Made by a program: the position numbers and the translations under genes. This document shows positions 9,354-17,491 of a stretch of DNA of 64,000 bases, piece by piece (the first letter of the stretch is position 1; the number at the start of each line of letters is the position of its first letter). Source of the DNA: Arcicella gelida (GTDB lineage: Bacteria > Bacteroidota > Bacteroidia > Cytophagales > Spirosomataceae); assembly GCF_034931025.1 (NCBI RefSeq), contig NZ_JAYGIL010000013.1, positions 93,380 through 157,379 on the forward strand, in the 5' to 3' direction. The notes under the pieces are model-generated. The model had not been told where the DNA came from, did not search any database, and saw nothing but the letters and a program-made list of their open reading frames with translations.

Positions 9354-10205
9354 ATGATCTCTTCCAAAACTTTAATTCTACTAACTTTCGTTCCATTGTC
9401 GTTCTTTTCTTGTGAAAGTAAAAACAAACACCAAGAAAAAGACATCAAACAAGAAGATGCTGAGGCATTTAAGCTTCAATATAATTTTGAAAATCCTATT
9501 GAAAAAATCACCTTACCGAGTAGTCTTCAAGAAATTTCTGGACTGTCATTTTATAAAAATAATCAATTGGCTTGCATTAATGACGAAGAAGGTAAAGTTT
9601 TTATTTTCGACTTTGTTAAAAAAGAAATTTTACAGACAATTCCCTTCGGCAAAAAAGGCGACTATGAAGGTGTAGAAGTAATTGGAAATGAAGTATTTAT
9701 ACTGAAAAGCAATGGCATAATTAAGAGCTTTAAAATTGGAGAAGCTTTTGAAAGAGAAATTGATTGTAGCGACCCAGACGTAATTGAATACGAAGGACTT
9801 GGATATGACCCCAAAACTGGAAATTTACTATTAGCTGCCAAGCAAAGAGTAAAAGATGTTGATAATAAAAAAATGATTTACGCTTACGATTTCAACAGAA
9901 AAGTATTGTTTAAATCTATTGCCATTCCAGAAGAAAAATTAGTAGGGAAAGATGGCAAAAAAATGTTCAGACCTTCAGGAATTGCTGTTCATCCAATTAC
10001 TCAGCAAGTTTTTATTATTGCTTCACAAGGAAAGAAACTCTTGATTTTATCAAAAGACGGAGCTAAAGAAGCTTTAGTAGATTTGAGTCCATCACTTTAC
10101 AAACAACCAGAAGGCATTTGTTTTACTCCTGATGGAAATCTATTTATTTCATCAGAAGGCGATGGTGGCGATGGCTATATTTTGAAATTTGATTATAAAA
10201 AATAG
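9354..10205 (+). CDS. SdiA-regulated-domain lipoprotein
   Basis: 283 aa. The N-terminus ends in the lipobox LSFFSC, so it is predicted to be a lipoprotein. The body matches the SdiA-regulated domain, a beta-propeller-like fold: SLQEISGLSFYKNNQLACINDEEGKVFIFD, then repeated blades (YEGVEVIGNEVFILKSNG, YEGLGYDPKTGNLLLAAK, RPSGIAVHPITQQVFIIAS, PEGICFTPDGNLFISSEGDGG). Molecular function is unknown; related proteins are discussed as phytase- or esterase-like. It diverges from the HD-PycTM gene across only 30 bases and is followed by the phosphatase-barrel gene in the same direction, 120 bases on. Confidence 0.85.
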   Translation: MISSKTLILLTFVPLSFFSCESKNKHQEKDIKQEDAEAFKLQYNFENPIEKITLPSSLQEISGLSFYKNNQLACINDEEGKVFIFDFVKKEILQTIPFGKKGDYEGVEVIGNEVFILKSNGIIKSFKIGEAFEREIDCSDPDVIEYEGLGYDPKTGNLLLAAKQRVKDVDNKKMIYAYDFNRKVLFKSIAIPEEKLVGKDGKKMFRPSGIAVHPITQQVFIIASQGKKLLILSKDGAKEALVDLSPSLYKQPEGICFTPDGNLFISSEGDGGDGYILKFDYKK

Positions 10206-10239
10206 TAACAGTGAAACAGTTGAGACATTAAATCAAATG

Positions 10240-10283
10240 TTGGACAACTCATAATTTATAATTCACAATTCATAACTATTAAC
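10240..10283. repeat. Short AT-rich palindromic words (family C-like)
   Basis: Alternating words of the type CTCATAATT, ATAATTCACAATTCATAACT lie in the spacer before the phosphatase-barrel gene. The same vocabulary forms a perfect inverted repeat at 16658-16712. Low complexity makes this a weak call. Confidence 0.4.
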
Positions 10284-10325
10284 AAGTCCATTACTAAACC
10301 TCAATCTTTATCAACCAAAAAATAT

Positions 10326-13300
10326 ATGAAGACAGCTCTCAAACAGCACATCGTTACAGGCTTTAGTATATTGCTTACCATCTTGGGGAATGCAACATTG
10401 GGCTATAGTCAAACCACTCCCAATTACTCTATCTTTTTAATTGGCGACGCTGGCGAACCACCCAAAGCTGACACCAACCAAGTACTAACGCCATTAAAAA
10501 GACAAATGCAAAAAGCAGGAAAAAATTCTTCTGTTGTTTTTTTGGGCGATAATGTTTACCCAAAAGGTTTAAGTAATCTTGATGAACCCAATCGAAAAAA
10601 TGATTCTACTCGTTTAGCTGACCAATTATCAATTTTAAAAGATTATGAAGGAAAACCATTTATCATTCCGGGAAATCACGATTGGCAACAAGGCGGAAAA
10701 AAAGGTTGGGAATATATTCAAAATCAAGAAAAATTTGTTTCTGATTTTTTGAAAAGAGAAGATGTGTTTTTTCCTAAAGGTGGCTGTCCAACCCCACACG
10801 AAGTAGCACTAAATGACCAAGTAACCGCTGTTATTTTAGATACCCAATGGTGGCTTCATCCTTGGAAAAAACCAGAAGCAGAATCTGACTGTGAAGTAAA
10901 ATCATTAGAGGAAATGCTTGTGAGTGTGAATGATATTTTAGACAGAAATCGTCATAAAAAAGTAATTGTGATGGGGCATCATCCCATGTATTCGCACGGG
11001 TCTCATGGTGGATATTTCACTCTAGCAGATCATCTTTTACCTTTTCACGAATTAAATGTAAACATTCCTTTGCCAGTTCTTGGCTCAATTTACCCTTTAT
11101 ACAGAACCTTAATTGGTGATATTCAAGACATTCCGCATCCAAAATACAAGCAAATGCGTGATGGATTGGTCGGAATTTTTAAGCAATATAAAAATGTTAT
11201 TTATGCCAATGGTCACGAACATAATTTGCAATTGATTCAAAGAGATTCTATCAATTATATTACTTCTGGGGCTGGTTCAAAAAATACGCCTGTGAAAATG
11301 GGCAAAGATTCAAAATTTGCGAGTTCACAAGTTGGTTTTGCTCGTTTAGATTTCTTCGATAACAAAACAGTACTTACTTTTTTAAGTGGCGATGGAGAAA
11401 ATGGCAAAGAACTTTACTGCACTGAAATATTACTGAATACCAATGCTATTGACCCAAAAGATTTACAAACTGCCAAAATACAAACAGAAGGAATTGTTCC
11501 TAATCCACTTTATAAAGCGGGAAAACTAAAAAGTTTTTTACTTGGAAAAAACTATCGTGATATTTGGACGACAGCCATCAAACCCAAAACGATTGATTTT
11601 GAACAAGAACAAGGCGGTTTGAAAGTAATTCAAAGAGGCGGAGGTTATCAAACACTTTCTTTACGTTATCAAAATCCAAAAGGCGAACAATTCGTTACTC
11701 GTTCAGTAGAAAAATATCCTGAAAGAGCCGTTCCAGATGCTATTAGAAGTAAGTTTACAACTGATATTGTCTCTGATCAAATTTCTGCTTCACATCCATT
11801 TGCTGCGTTGGTGGCTTCGCATTTAGCAGAAGCGGCTGGAGTTTTACACACGAATCCTTCCTTAGTAATTATTCCAGAAAGTAATGTTTTAGGAAATTAC
11901 AAACGCCTTTTCACCAATCAATTAGCACTGTTTGAAGAAAGACCAGAAGGTAGTTTTGGTGGTTCTAAAAAAATTCAGAGTACACAAAAAGTTGTTGAAA
12001 AACTCGCAGAAGATAATCATAACAATATTGATGAAAAAGAAGTAATCAGAGCCAGATTATTGGATATGTTGATTGGCGACTGGGACCGCCACGAAGACCA
12101 ATGGCGTTGGGCTGGTTTTGAAAATAAAAACGACAAAGGACTTACTTATAGACCAATTCCACGTGACCGAGATCAAGCTTTTTTTGTCAATCAAGGGCTT
12201 TTACCAACCATTATTTCCAGAAAATGGATTTTGCCTAAAATTCAAGGGTTCGATTATAAAATCCGTGATGTAGCTGGTTTGGCATTCAATGCCCGATACT
12301 TCGACCGCTCGTTTTTGACACAATCTTCAGAAAAAGATTGGCTTTCAATGGCAACTGAATTACAACTGAAAATCAGCGATTCTGTCATTGATTCAGCCGT
12401 GAGCCATTTTCCAAATTTCCCAGAACATTCTGCCATTATTGCTAAAAAACTAAAACAACGTCGTAATGATTTAACTACTTATTCTAAAGAACTTTATGAA
12501 TTTTTAAGTAAAGAAGTTGATATTTTAGGAAGTGATAAAGACGAGTTTTTCTTTGTCAATAGACTAGAAAATGGCGAAACCAAAGTAAGTGTTTACGACC
12601 AAAAGAAAAATGGAGAAATAGGAAGAGTACTTTATGAAAGAACTTTTGAACCCAAAATCACCAAAGAAATTAGAATTTGGGGATTAGACGGCGAAGACAA
12701 TTTTCAAATTTTGGGAAAAGCCAACAGAGGCATCAAAGTACGTTTGATAGGTGGAAAAGGGAAAGATATTTTTAGCGATTCTTCAGAAGTGGCTGGTTTC
12801 GGTAAAAAGACGCTTATTTATGATAAAAAAGACAACACAAGTTTATATTTAGGAAGTGAAGCCAAAGATTTAACAAGTAAGAAAAAGACCGTAAATGATT
12901 ACAATCGTGAAGCTTTTAAATATGACAGAATAGCACCACTTGCGTCTTTTGCCTTCAATGTCGATGATGGAATTTTTATCGGAACAGGTTTACAGTGGAC
13001 TCGCCAAGGCTTTAGAAAAGACCCATTCGCTTCACAACACAGTATTTCTGGGAATTATGCTTTCGGGACAAATTCATATAATATTTTCTACAAAGGCGAA
13101 TTTATGGATGTAATCGGAAAAACAGATTTTGAGCTAAAAGCTAATATTCAGCAAGGCGGTTTGGTTGATAACTTTTTTGGTTTGAGTAATGAATCTGAAT
13201 ACAAACAAGAAAAAGGCATTGATTATTACAGAATTCAGTATGAAAACGAAGAGATTACTGCACTTTTCAAAAGCCGATTTAATAAATTGACTTTGTATTA

Positions 13301-13970
13301 TGGAGCTGTCAAAAACGAATGGCATATCAAAGAAAATCCAAAACGGTTTATTCATGAATTCACGAAGTTAGTTCCAAATGGTGATGAAATTTACCAAGAC
13401 AAGTTTTTTATTGGTTTAAAAACTGGATTTGTTCTTGATAATAGAGATAACATCATTTTCCCAACAAGAGGTATTTTATGGAATTTTGATGCTACTTTAC
13501 AAAGAGGTGCAAACGACGTTACTGAAAATAAATATGCAAATTTAAAAACGGATTTATCGTTTTATTATACGTTCAAATTACCAGCGGTTGTTAGTTTAGC
13601 GACACGTTTCGGTGGCGGGATGAACCTTGCAGATTATGAATTATATCAAGCCAATTCTTTAGGAGGTTTAAGTAATATCAGAGGTTACAGACGTACTCGT
13701 TTTTCAGGAAAATCGTCTTTTTATAATAATACAGAAATTCGTTTGAAAGTTATCAACATCAAATCATACTTATTTCCAGCTTACGCAGGCGTACTTGCAT
13801 TCAATGATGTTGGTAGAGTATGGAATCCAAACGAAAATTCAGAGAAATGGCATCATGGCTATGGGGCGGGTGTTTGGGTTGCTCCGTTCAACATGGTTGT
13901 GATTACGGGCATGTACGGAATAACCGAAGAAAGTAATTTATTTTCAGTAAAAGCGGGATTATTTTTCTAA
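10326..13970 (+). CDS. Metallophosphatase fused to outer-membrane beta-barrel
   Basis: 1214 aa. Signal peptide (cleavage near GYSQ). Residues about 35-370 are a calcineurin-like phosphoesterase domain with all the metal motifs: LIGDAGEP (D-x-G), VFLGDNVYP (GDN), IPGNHDW (GNHD), VMGHHPMYSHG (GHHP) and YANGHEHN (GHEH). A middle region follows, including an MLIGDWDRHEDQWRW segment. The C-terminal part, from about residue 880, is a BamA/TamA-like barrel (LKTGFVLDNRDNIIFPTRGILW, LSNIRGYRRTRFSG) ending in a terminal Phe. It is predicted to sit in the outer membrane with the phosphatase in the periplasm. The substrate is unknown. Confidence 0.9.
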   Translation: MKTALKQHIVTGFSILLTILGNATLGYSQTTPNYSIFLIGDAGEPPKADTNQVLTPLKRQMQKAGKNSSVVFLGDNVYPKGLSNLDEPNRKNDSTRLADQLSILKDYEGKPFIIPGNHDWQQGGKKGWEYIQNQEKFVSDFLKREDVFFPKGGCPTPHEVALNDQVTAVILDTQWWLHPWKKPEAESDCEVKSLEEMLVSVNDILDRNRHKKVIVMGHHPMYSHGSHGGYFTLADHLLPFHELNVNIPLPVLGSIYPLYRTLIGDIQDIPHPKYKQMRDGLVGIFKQYKNVIYANGHEHNLQLIQRDSINYITSGAGSKNTPVKMGKDSKFASSQVGFARLDFFDNKTVLTFLSGDGENGKELYCTEILLNTNAIDPKDLQTAKIQTEGIVPNPLYKAGKLKSFLLGKNYRDIWTTAIKPKTIDFEQEQGGLKVIQRGGGYQTLSLRYQNPKGEQFVTRSVEKYPERAVPDAIRSKFTTDIVSDQISASHPFAALVASHLAEAAGVLHTNPSLVIIPESNVLGNYKRLFTNQLALFEERPEGSFGGSKKIQSTQKVVEKLAEDNHNNIDEKEVIRARLLDMLIGDWDRHEDQWRWAGFENKNDKGLTYRPIPRDRDQAFFVNQGLLPTIISRKWILPKIQGFDYKIRDVAGLAFNARYFDRSFLTQSSEKDWLSMATELQLKISDSVIDSAVSHFPNFPEHSAIIAKKLKQRRNDLTTYSKELYEFLSKEVDILGSDKDEFFFVNRLENGETKVSVYDQKKNGEIGRVLYERTFEPKITKEIRIWGLDGEDNFQILGKANRGIKVRLIGGKGKDIFSDSSEVAGFGKKTLIYDKKDNTSLYLGSEAKDLTSKKKTVNDYNREAFKYDRIAPLASFAFNVDDGIFIGTGLQWTRQGFRKDPFASQHSISGNYAFGTNSYNIFYKGEFMDVIGKTDFELKANIQQGGLVDNFFGLSNESEYKQEKGIDYYRIQYENEEITALFKSRFNKLTLYYGAVKNEWHIKENPKRFIHEFTKLVPNGDEIYQDKFFIGLKTGFVLDNRDNIIFPTRGILWNFDATLQRGANDVTENKYANLKTDLSFYYTFKLPAVVSLATRFGGGMNLADYELYQANSLGGLSNIRGYRRTRFSGKSSFYNNTEIRLKVINIKSYLFPAYAGVLAFNDVGRVWNPNENSEKWHHGYGAGVWVAPFNMVVITGMYGITEESNLFSVKAGLFF

Positions 13971-13974
13971 AAAC

Positions 13975-14004
13975 AAAAGGAGGGAAATTCAAATCCCTCC
14001 TTTT
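13975..14004. terminator. Bidirectional terminator
   Basis: An 11-bp stem (13975-13985 with 13994-14004), 8-base loop, T-run on the right, A-rich on the left. It lies between the convergent phosphatase-barrel and cyclase genes. Confidence 0.9.
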
Positions 14005-14007
14005 TAC

Positions 14008-15324
14008 TTATGCTAATTTCCATAAAAACATTTCATTTTCCATTCCCTTCAATTTTACCGAACCTACTTGAACGGTATCAATCGGAATCGCTGAAATCTC
14101 ATCCATTACTTCTTGGCTAATCAATAATTGAGATTGATATTTCTTGTTCAATTGCTCAATTCTTGCAGCCTGAATCACCACGTTTCCAGTAATATTATAC
14201 TGTTGACGAGTATCCGTCCCAATATTTCCCACTACAGCATCGCCTGTATGAACCCCAATTCCTAAACCAGTATTAGGAATCGTACCCATTTCATTCATTT
14301 TACTGATTTTCTCAATGATACTCAAACCTGCCTTCACGGCATTCTCAGAAGGATTTTCCAAAGGAATGGGCGCCCCAAAAGTAACCATACAACCATCCCC
14401 TAAAAATTGGTTTACAATTCCGTTATACTCATTAACGGTATTCGCCACAACTTCAAAAAAAACATTCTGATAATTCATTACTTCTTCGGCAGTATGCTTA
14501 TCGGCATAAACAGTAAAATCACGAATATCTAAAAACATAATACTTACTTTTTGATGCTTGGCTTTTAAAATACCGTTTTGTTCTAACATTACTTGTACTA
14601 CTTCAGGCGAAACTTGCTGACCGAACATTTCTACGATATGCTCTTGCGTTTCCATTCTTTCTATCGAAAGTTGAATACTCTTACGAATTTGCATGGCTAC
14701 ATAACCCGCAGATAATCCTCCAAAAATCAATGAAAACGTTTTGAGTAAATACGAAAACATCTGTTTCGTGTAAATATCGTGTTCAGAAACAATCGTCCCC
14801 GATTCTATCAAATGATTACTCAGAAAAAAGTATTCAATTCCAGCCAAAAGTCCAGTCCATAACGACACTGCAAAGCTTAACCGTAAAGTAGAAAGAATGA
14901 TAAAAATAAAATAGATATACACTAACGGAGAAAGGACTATCAGAATTGGGTGATTATACTCCTGACTTGCAAAATACATCACCAAAGTAAGCAAAGTAAT
15001 TTCTAATGAAGCATTTCCAAATTTGGCAACCAAAGGCATTTTGCTCATTACTTTCAAAAGATACTTCATTGAAATCCAAACCGTAAGCTCGTAGAAGGTC
15101 ATGAATGCCAAGTACAAAAAAATAATTTGAGGAACGTTTTCATGCCCATTCAAATAGTTCAATTGATATACTGTTTTGGCAAACAAAGCATAAGAAAGAA
15201 AACTAATTGAAAAAAAAATCAATAAAACGCCCGCCCTTTGTCGTTCTCTACGAATATTTTCTTGCTCGAATTGCTTATCAAAATAGGTTAATACGGGGCT
15301 CTCTGAAAATAAAAATCTCTTCAT
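14008..15324 (-). CDS. Membrane class III nucleotide cyclase, atypical substrate residues
   Basis: 438 aa. The N-terminal half holds about six TM segments (residues 30-215), then a linker and a class III cyclase domain from about 255. Both metal aspartates are present: D266 in MFLDIRDFT and D310 in FLGDG. The purine-recognition Lys of adenylate cyclases is Gln306 (VNQFLGDG), the paired Asp is Asn381 (YNITGNVV), and the transition-state Asn is Ile384, while Arg388 is kept. It is therefore metal-competent but differs from both the adenylate (Lys/Asp) and guanylate (Glu/Cys) patterns. Product uncertain: cAMP, another cyclic nucleotide, or none. Monocistronic, with its own terminator. Confidence 0.85.
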   Translation of the reverse strand: MKRFLFSESPVLTYFDKQFEQENIRRERQRAGVLLIFFSISFLSYALFAKTVYQLNYLNGHENVPQIIFLYLAFMTFYELTVWISMKYLLKVMSKMPLVAKFGNASLEITLLTLVMYFASQEYNHPILIVLSPLVYIYFIFIILSTLRLSFAVSLWTGLLAGIEYFFLSNHLIESGTIVSEHDIYTKQMFSYLLKTFSLIFGGLSAGYVAMQIRKSIQLSIERMETQEHIVEMFGQQVSPEVVQVMLEQNGILKAKHQKVSIMFLDIRDFTVYADKHTAEEVMNYQNVFFEVVANTVNEYNGIVNQFLGDGCMVTFGAPIPLENPSENAVKAGLSIIEKISKMNEMGTIPNTGLGIGVHTGDAVVGNIGTDTRQQYNITGNVVIQAARIEQLNKKYQSQLLISQEVMDEISAIPIDTVQVGSVKLKGMENEMFLWKLA

Positions 15325-15466
15325 CTACTAAATTATAATAATCGTTTAATAGAAATATAACAAATTTGCAGTAAAATAACTCCATTAAAATAAAACTTTA
15401 TAAAATCTTTTGCGTTTGCTTAGATGGAGAACTCCTTTCAAAAATAACTTAAACTGATTTACAAAA

Positions 15467-15988
15467 ATGAAAAAATTACTTTTATTAGCCTTTTTTACTG
15501 TTACTGCTTTTATCAGCAATGCTCAACATGAGGCAATGGCTGAAACCAAATCAAAACCTTCTCCTCCAGCTTCTACTTCTGCGACAATCGGAGAAACTAC
15601 TTTAACAATTAATTATAGTCAGCCTGCCGTAAAAGGACGTAATGTTTGGGATGGGAACTTAGCACCTTTGGGTAAAGTATGGCGTACAGGAGCAAATGAT
15701 GCTACCACTTTTGAAGTAAGTAAAGATGTAACAGTACAAGGACAAACATTGAAAGCTGGGAAATATGCTTTATTTACAATTCCTGGAGAAAAAGAATGGA
15801 CAATCATTTTCAATAAAGTTGCTAAACAATGGGGTGCTTTCAAATATAACGAAGCCGAAGATGCTTTAAGAGTAAAAGCAACGCCAAAAGCTAACGACAT
15901 GATGGAACGTTTTACCATCAAAGCAGAAAACAACGGAGACGTAACGTTGATGTGGGATAAAGTTGCTGTTGCTTTCAAAGTGAAGTAA
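15467..15988 (+). CDS. DUF2911 secreted protein
   Basis: 173 aa. Signal peptide with cleavage near ISNAQ. The body matches DUF2911: TTLTINYSQPAVKGRNVWDGNLAPLGKVWRTGANDATTFEVS, then LKAGKYALFTIPGEKEWTIIFNK and W-GAFKYNEAEDALRVKA. The family is widespread in Bacteroidota, probably periplasmic, and has no known activity. Single gene, closed by its own hairpin and diverging from the cyclase gene. Confidence 0.9.
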   Translation: MKKLLLLAFFTVTAFISNAQHEAMAETKSKPSPPASTSATIGETTLTINYSQPAVKGRNVWDGNLAPLGKVWRTGANDATTFEVSKDVTVQGQTLKAGKYALFTIPGEKEWTIIFNKVAKQWGAFKYNEAEDALRVKATPKANDMMERFTIKAENNGDVTLMWDKVAVAFKVK

Positions 15989-16011
15989 TTATCTCTGTTA
16001 AAATTTACTCT

Positions 16012-16047
16012 GCTTGTTTGCCGTAGAACGCAAACAAGCTTTTTTTA
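16012..16047 (+). terminator. Terminator of DUF2911 gene
   Basis: 10-bp perfect stem (16012-16021 with 16030-16039), 8-base loop, followed by a run of T. Confidence 0.9.
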
Positions 16048-16220
16048 TGTAGAAACTTATCATTTTATTCACTCATAATAGTACTTTATTGAATTTGATG
16101 ATAATTTCGTAAGCGATTTTTAATATTTTTGATTAGCTTTACAATGCTTATAGATGTAAATACTTACCTTTAAAAGCTAAGATTTAATTACAAAAAAAAC
16201 GCTTAATTATTAATTGGTAA

Positions 16221-16250
16221 TTGTTAATTGTTTCCTGTTACTTATCTTTA
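16221..16250 (+). promoter_or_regulatory. Promoter of the response regulator gene
   Basis: TTG at 16221-16223, a 19-base spacer, then TATCTTTA at 16243-16250. This fits the Bacteroidota TTG-N19-TAnnTTTG pattern except for the last base. Predicted start is near 16257, about 20 bases before the coding start. Confidence 0.5.
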
Positions 16251-16277
16251 CCACATTAATCAATCATTAACCTTAAT

Positions 16278-16646
16278 ATGAAGAAAGTCCTGATTGCCGA
16301 AGATAGCTCAGTTATCCAGAACCTTGCTAAGAAGATTTTAGAATTTCAAAATTTCGAAATTCACTCTGTTAAAAATGGGCAACAAGTGTTAGATGCTCTT
16401 GAAAAAGAAAATTTTGACATTATTTTGCTAGATATTAATATGCCTGTAATGGACGGCATGGAATGTGCTAAAGCTGTACGTAGTTTGAAAGATGAAGCGA
16501 AAGCAAAAATACCAATGATTGCTATTACTGGTAATGCTAGAAACTATTCAATGGAAGATTTCAAAGAAGCTGGTTTTGATGATATGCTTGCTAAACCTCT
16601 TAATTTTGACGCTTTAGTAGCACAAGTAAAATCACTTACTGAATAG
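16278..16646 (+). CDS. Single-domain response regulator (CheY-like)
   Basis: 122 aa, a receiver domain with no output domain. The key residues are visible: acidic pair in IAEDSS, phosphoacceptor Asp in LLDINMPVMDG near residue 52, the switch Thr in AITGNA, and the conserved Lys in LAKPLN near 104. Such proteins act in phosphorelays or by protein contact, often with hybrid histidine kinases. No kinase gene is adjacent, so the partner is unknown. The MBL hydrolase gene follows in the same direction after an inverted-repeat spacer. Confidence 0.92.
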   Translation: MKKVLIAEDSSVIQNLAKKILEFQNFEIHSVKNGQQVLDALEKENFDIILLDINMPVMDGMECAKAVRSLKDEAKAKIPMIAITGNARNYSMEDFKEAGFDDMLAKPLNFDALVAQVKSLTE

Positions 16647-16657
16647 TTATGAAAATG

Positions 16658-16712
16658 AATTATGAGTTATGAAGCTGTAATTTCTATTATTATATATTCA
16701 TAACTCATAATT
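16658..16712. repeat. Perfect 16-bp inverted repeat, family C
   Basis: AATTATGAGTTATGAA at 16658-16673 is exactly complementary to 16697-16712, with a 23-base loop. It fills the spacer between the response regulator and MBL genes. No T-run follows, so it is more likely a repeat than a terminator. Confidence 0.7.
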
Positions 16713-16728
16713 GATACTTCATCATTTT

Positions 16729-17490
16729 ATGAGAATTACCTTCCTAGGCACTGGAACATCGCAAGGAGTACCTGTCATTGCTTGTGGTTGTGAAGTTTGC
16801 CAATCTCTCGACTTCCGTGATAAACGTCTTAGGGTTTCTATTCACCTAGAAATAGCCGACAAAAGTTTTGTTATTGATACTGGTCCAGACTTTAGGCAAC
16901 AAATGCTTCGTGAACGCATTCACAAGCTTGATGCCGTAATTTTCACCCACGAACACAAAGACCATACAGCAGGATTAGATGACGTTAGAGCCTACAATTT
17001 CTCTCAAAAAAGAGACATGCCTATTTATGCTCGTCCGTCAGTTTTGGAGCAAATCCAACAAGAATTTGCTTATGCTTTTACAGCGATAAAATATCCTGGC
17101 ACTCCACAAATTACACTCAACGAAATTCATAATACGCCATTTGAGGTAGAAGGAATTACCTTCACTCCTATTGAAGTACTGCATTTCAAGCTTCCAGTTT
17201 ATGGATTCAGAATTGGCGATTTTACGTACATTACAGACGTGAACCACATTTCTGATGAAGCTATTGAAAAAGTAAAAGGTTCTAAAATTGTAGTAATTGG
17301 TGCTTTGCGAAAAGAAAAACACTTATCGCATTTTACTTTATCAGAGGCAGTTGAAGTACTTGATAAAATCCAACCAGAACAAGCTTTTATTACGCACATC
17401 AGCCACCAAATGGGTTTACACCGTGATGTTGATGAAGAGCTTCCTGCTTACATCAAATTAGCTTATGACGGGCTAAGTGTTACTTGTTAG
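16729..17490 (+). CDS. MBL-fold metallohydrolase (PhnP-like)
   Basis: 253 aa from ATG at 16729; the frame opens earlier at a TTG, but MRITFLGTGTSQGVPVIACGC is the usual start of the family. The metal motif FTHEHKDHTAGLDD (HxHxDH) is intact, with later D (YITDVNHI) and H (THISHQMG) ligands. The cysteine pair in CGCEVC matches PhnP-type phosphodiesterases, which bind an extra zinc and cleave cyclic ribose phosphates. In this phylum the gene is not tied to a phn operon, so the true substrate is open. Cytoplasmic. Confidence 0.87.
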   Translation: MRITFLGTGTSQGVPVIACGCEVCQSLDFRDKRLRVSIHLEIADKSFVIDTGPDFRQQMLRERIHKLDAVIFTHEHKDHTAGLDDVRAYNFSQKRDMPIYARPSVLEQIQQEFAYAFTAIKYPGTPQITLNEIHNTPFEVEGITFTPIEVLHFKLPVYGFRIGDFTYITDVNHISDEAIEKVKGSKIVVIGALRKEKHLSHFTLSEAVEVLDKIQPEQAFITHISHQMGLHRDVDEELPAYIKLAYDGLSVTC

Positions 17491-17491
17491 C

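Noticed and set aside
16200..16235. Repeated TAATTG words before the response regulator
   Set aside because: Low complexity and probably part of the promoter; not enough structure to call a repeat family.
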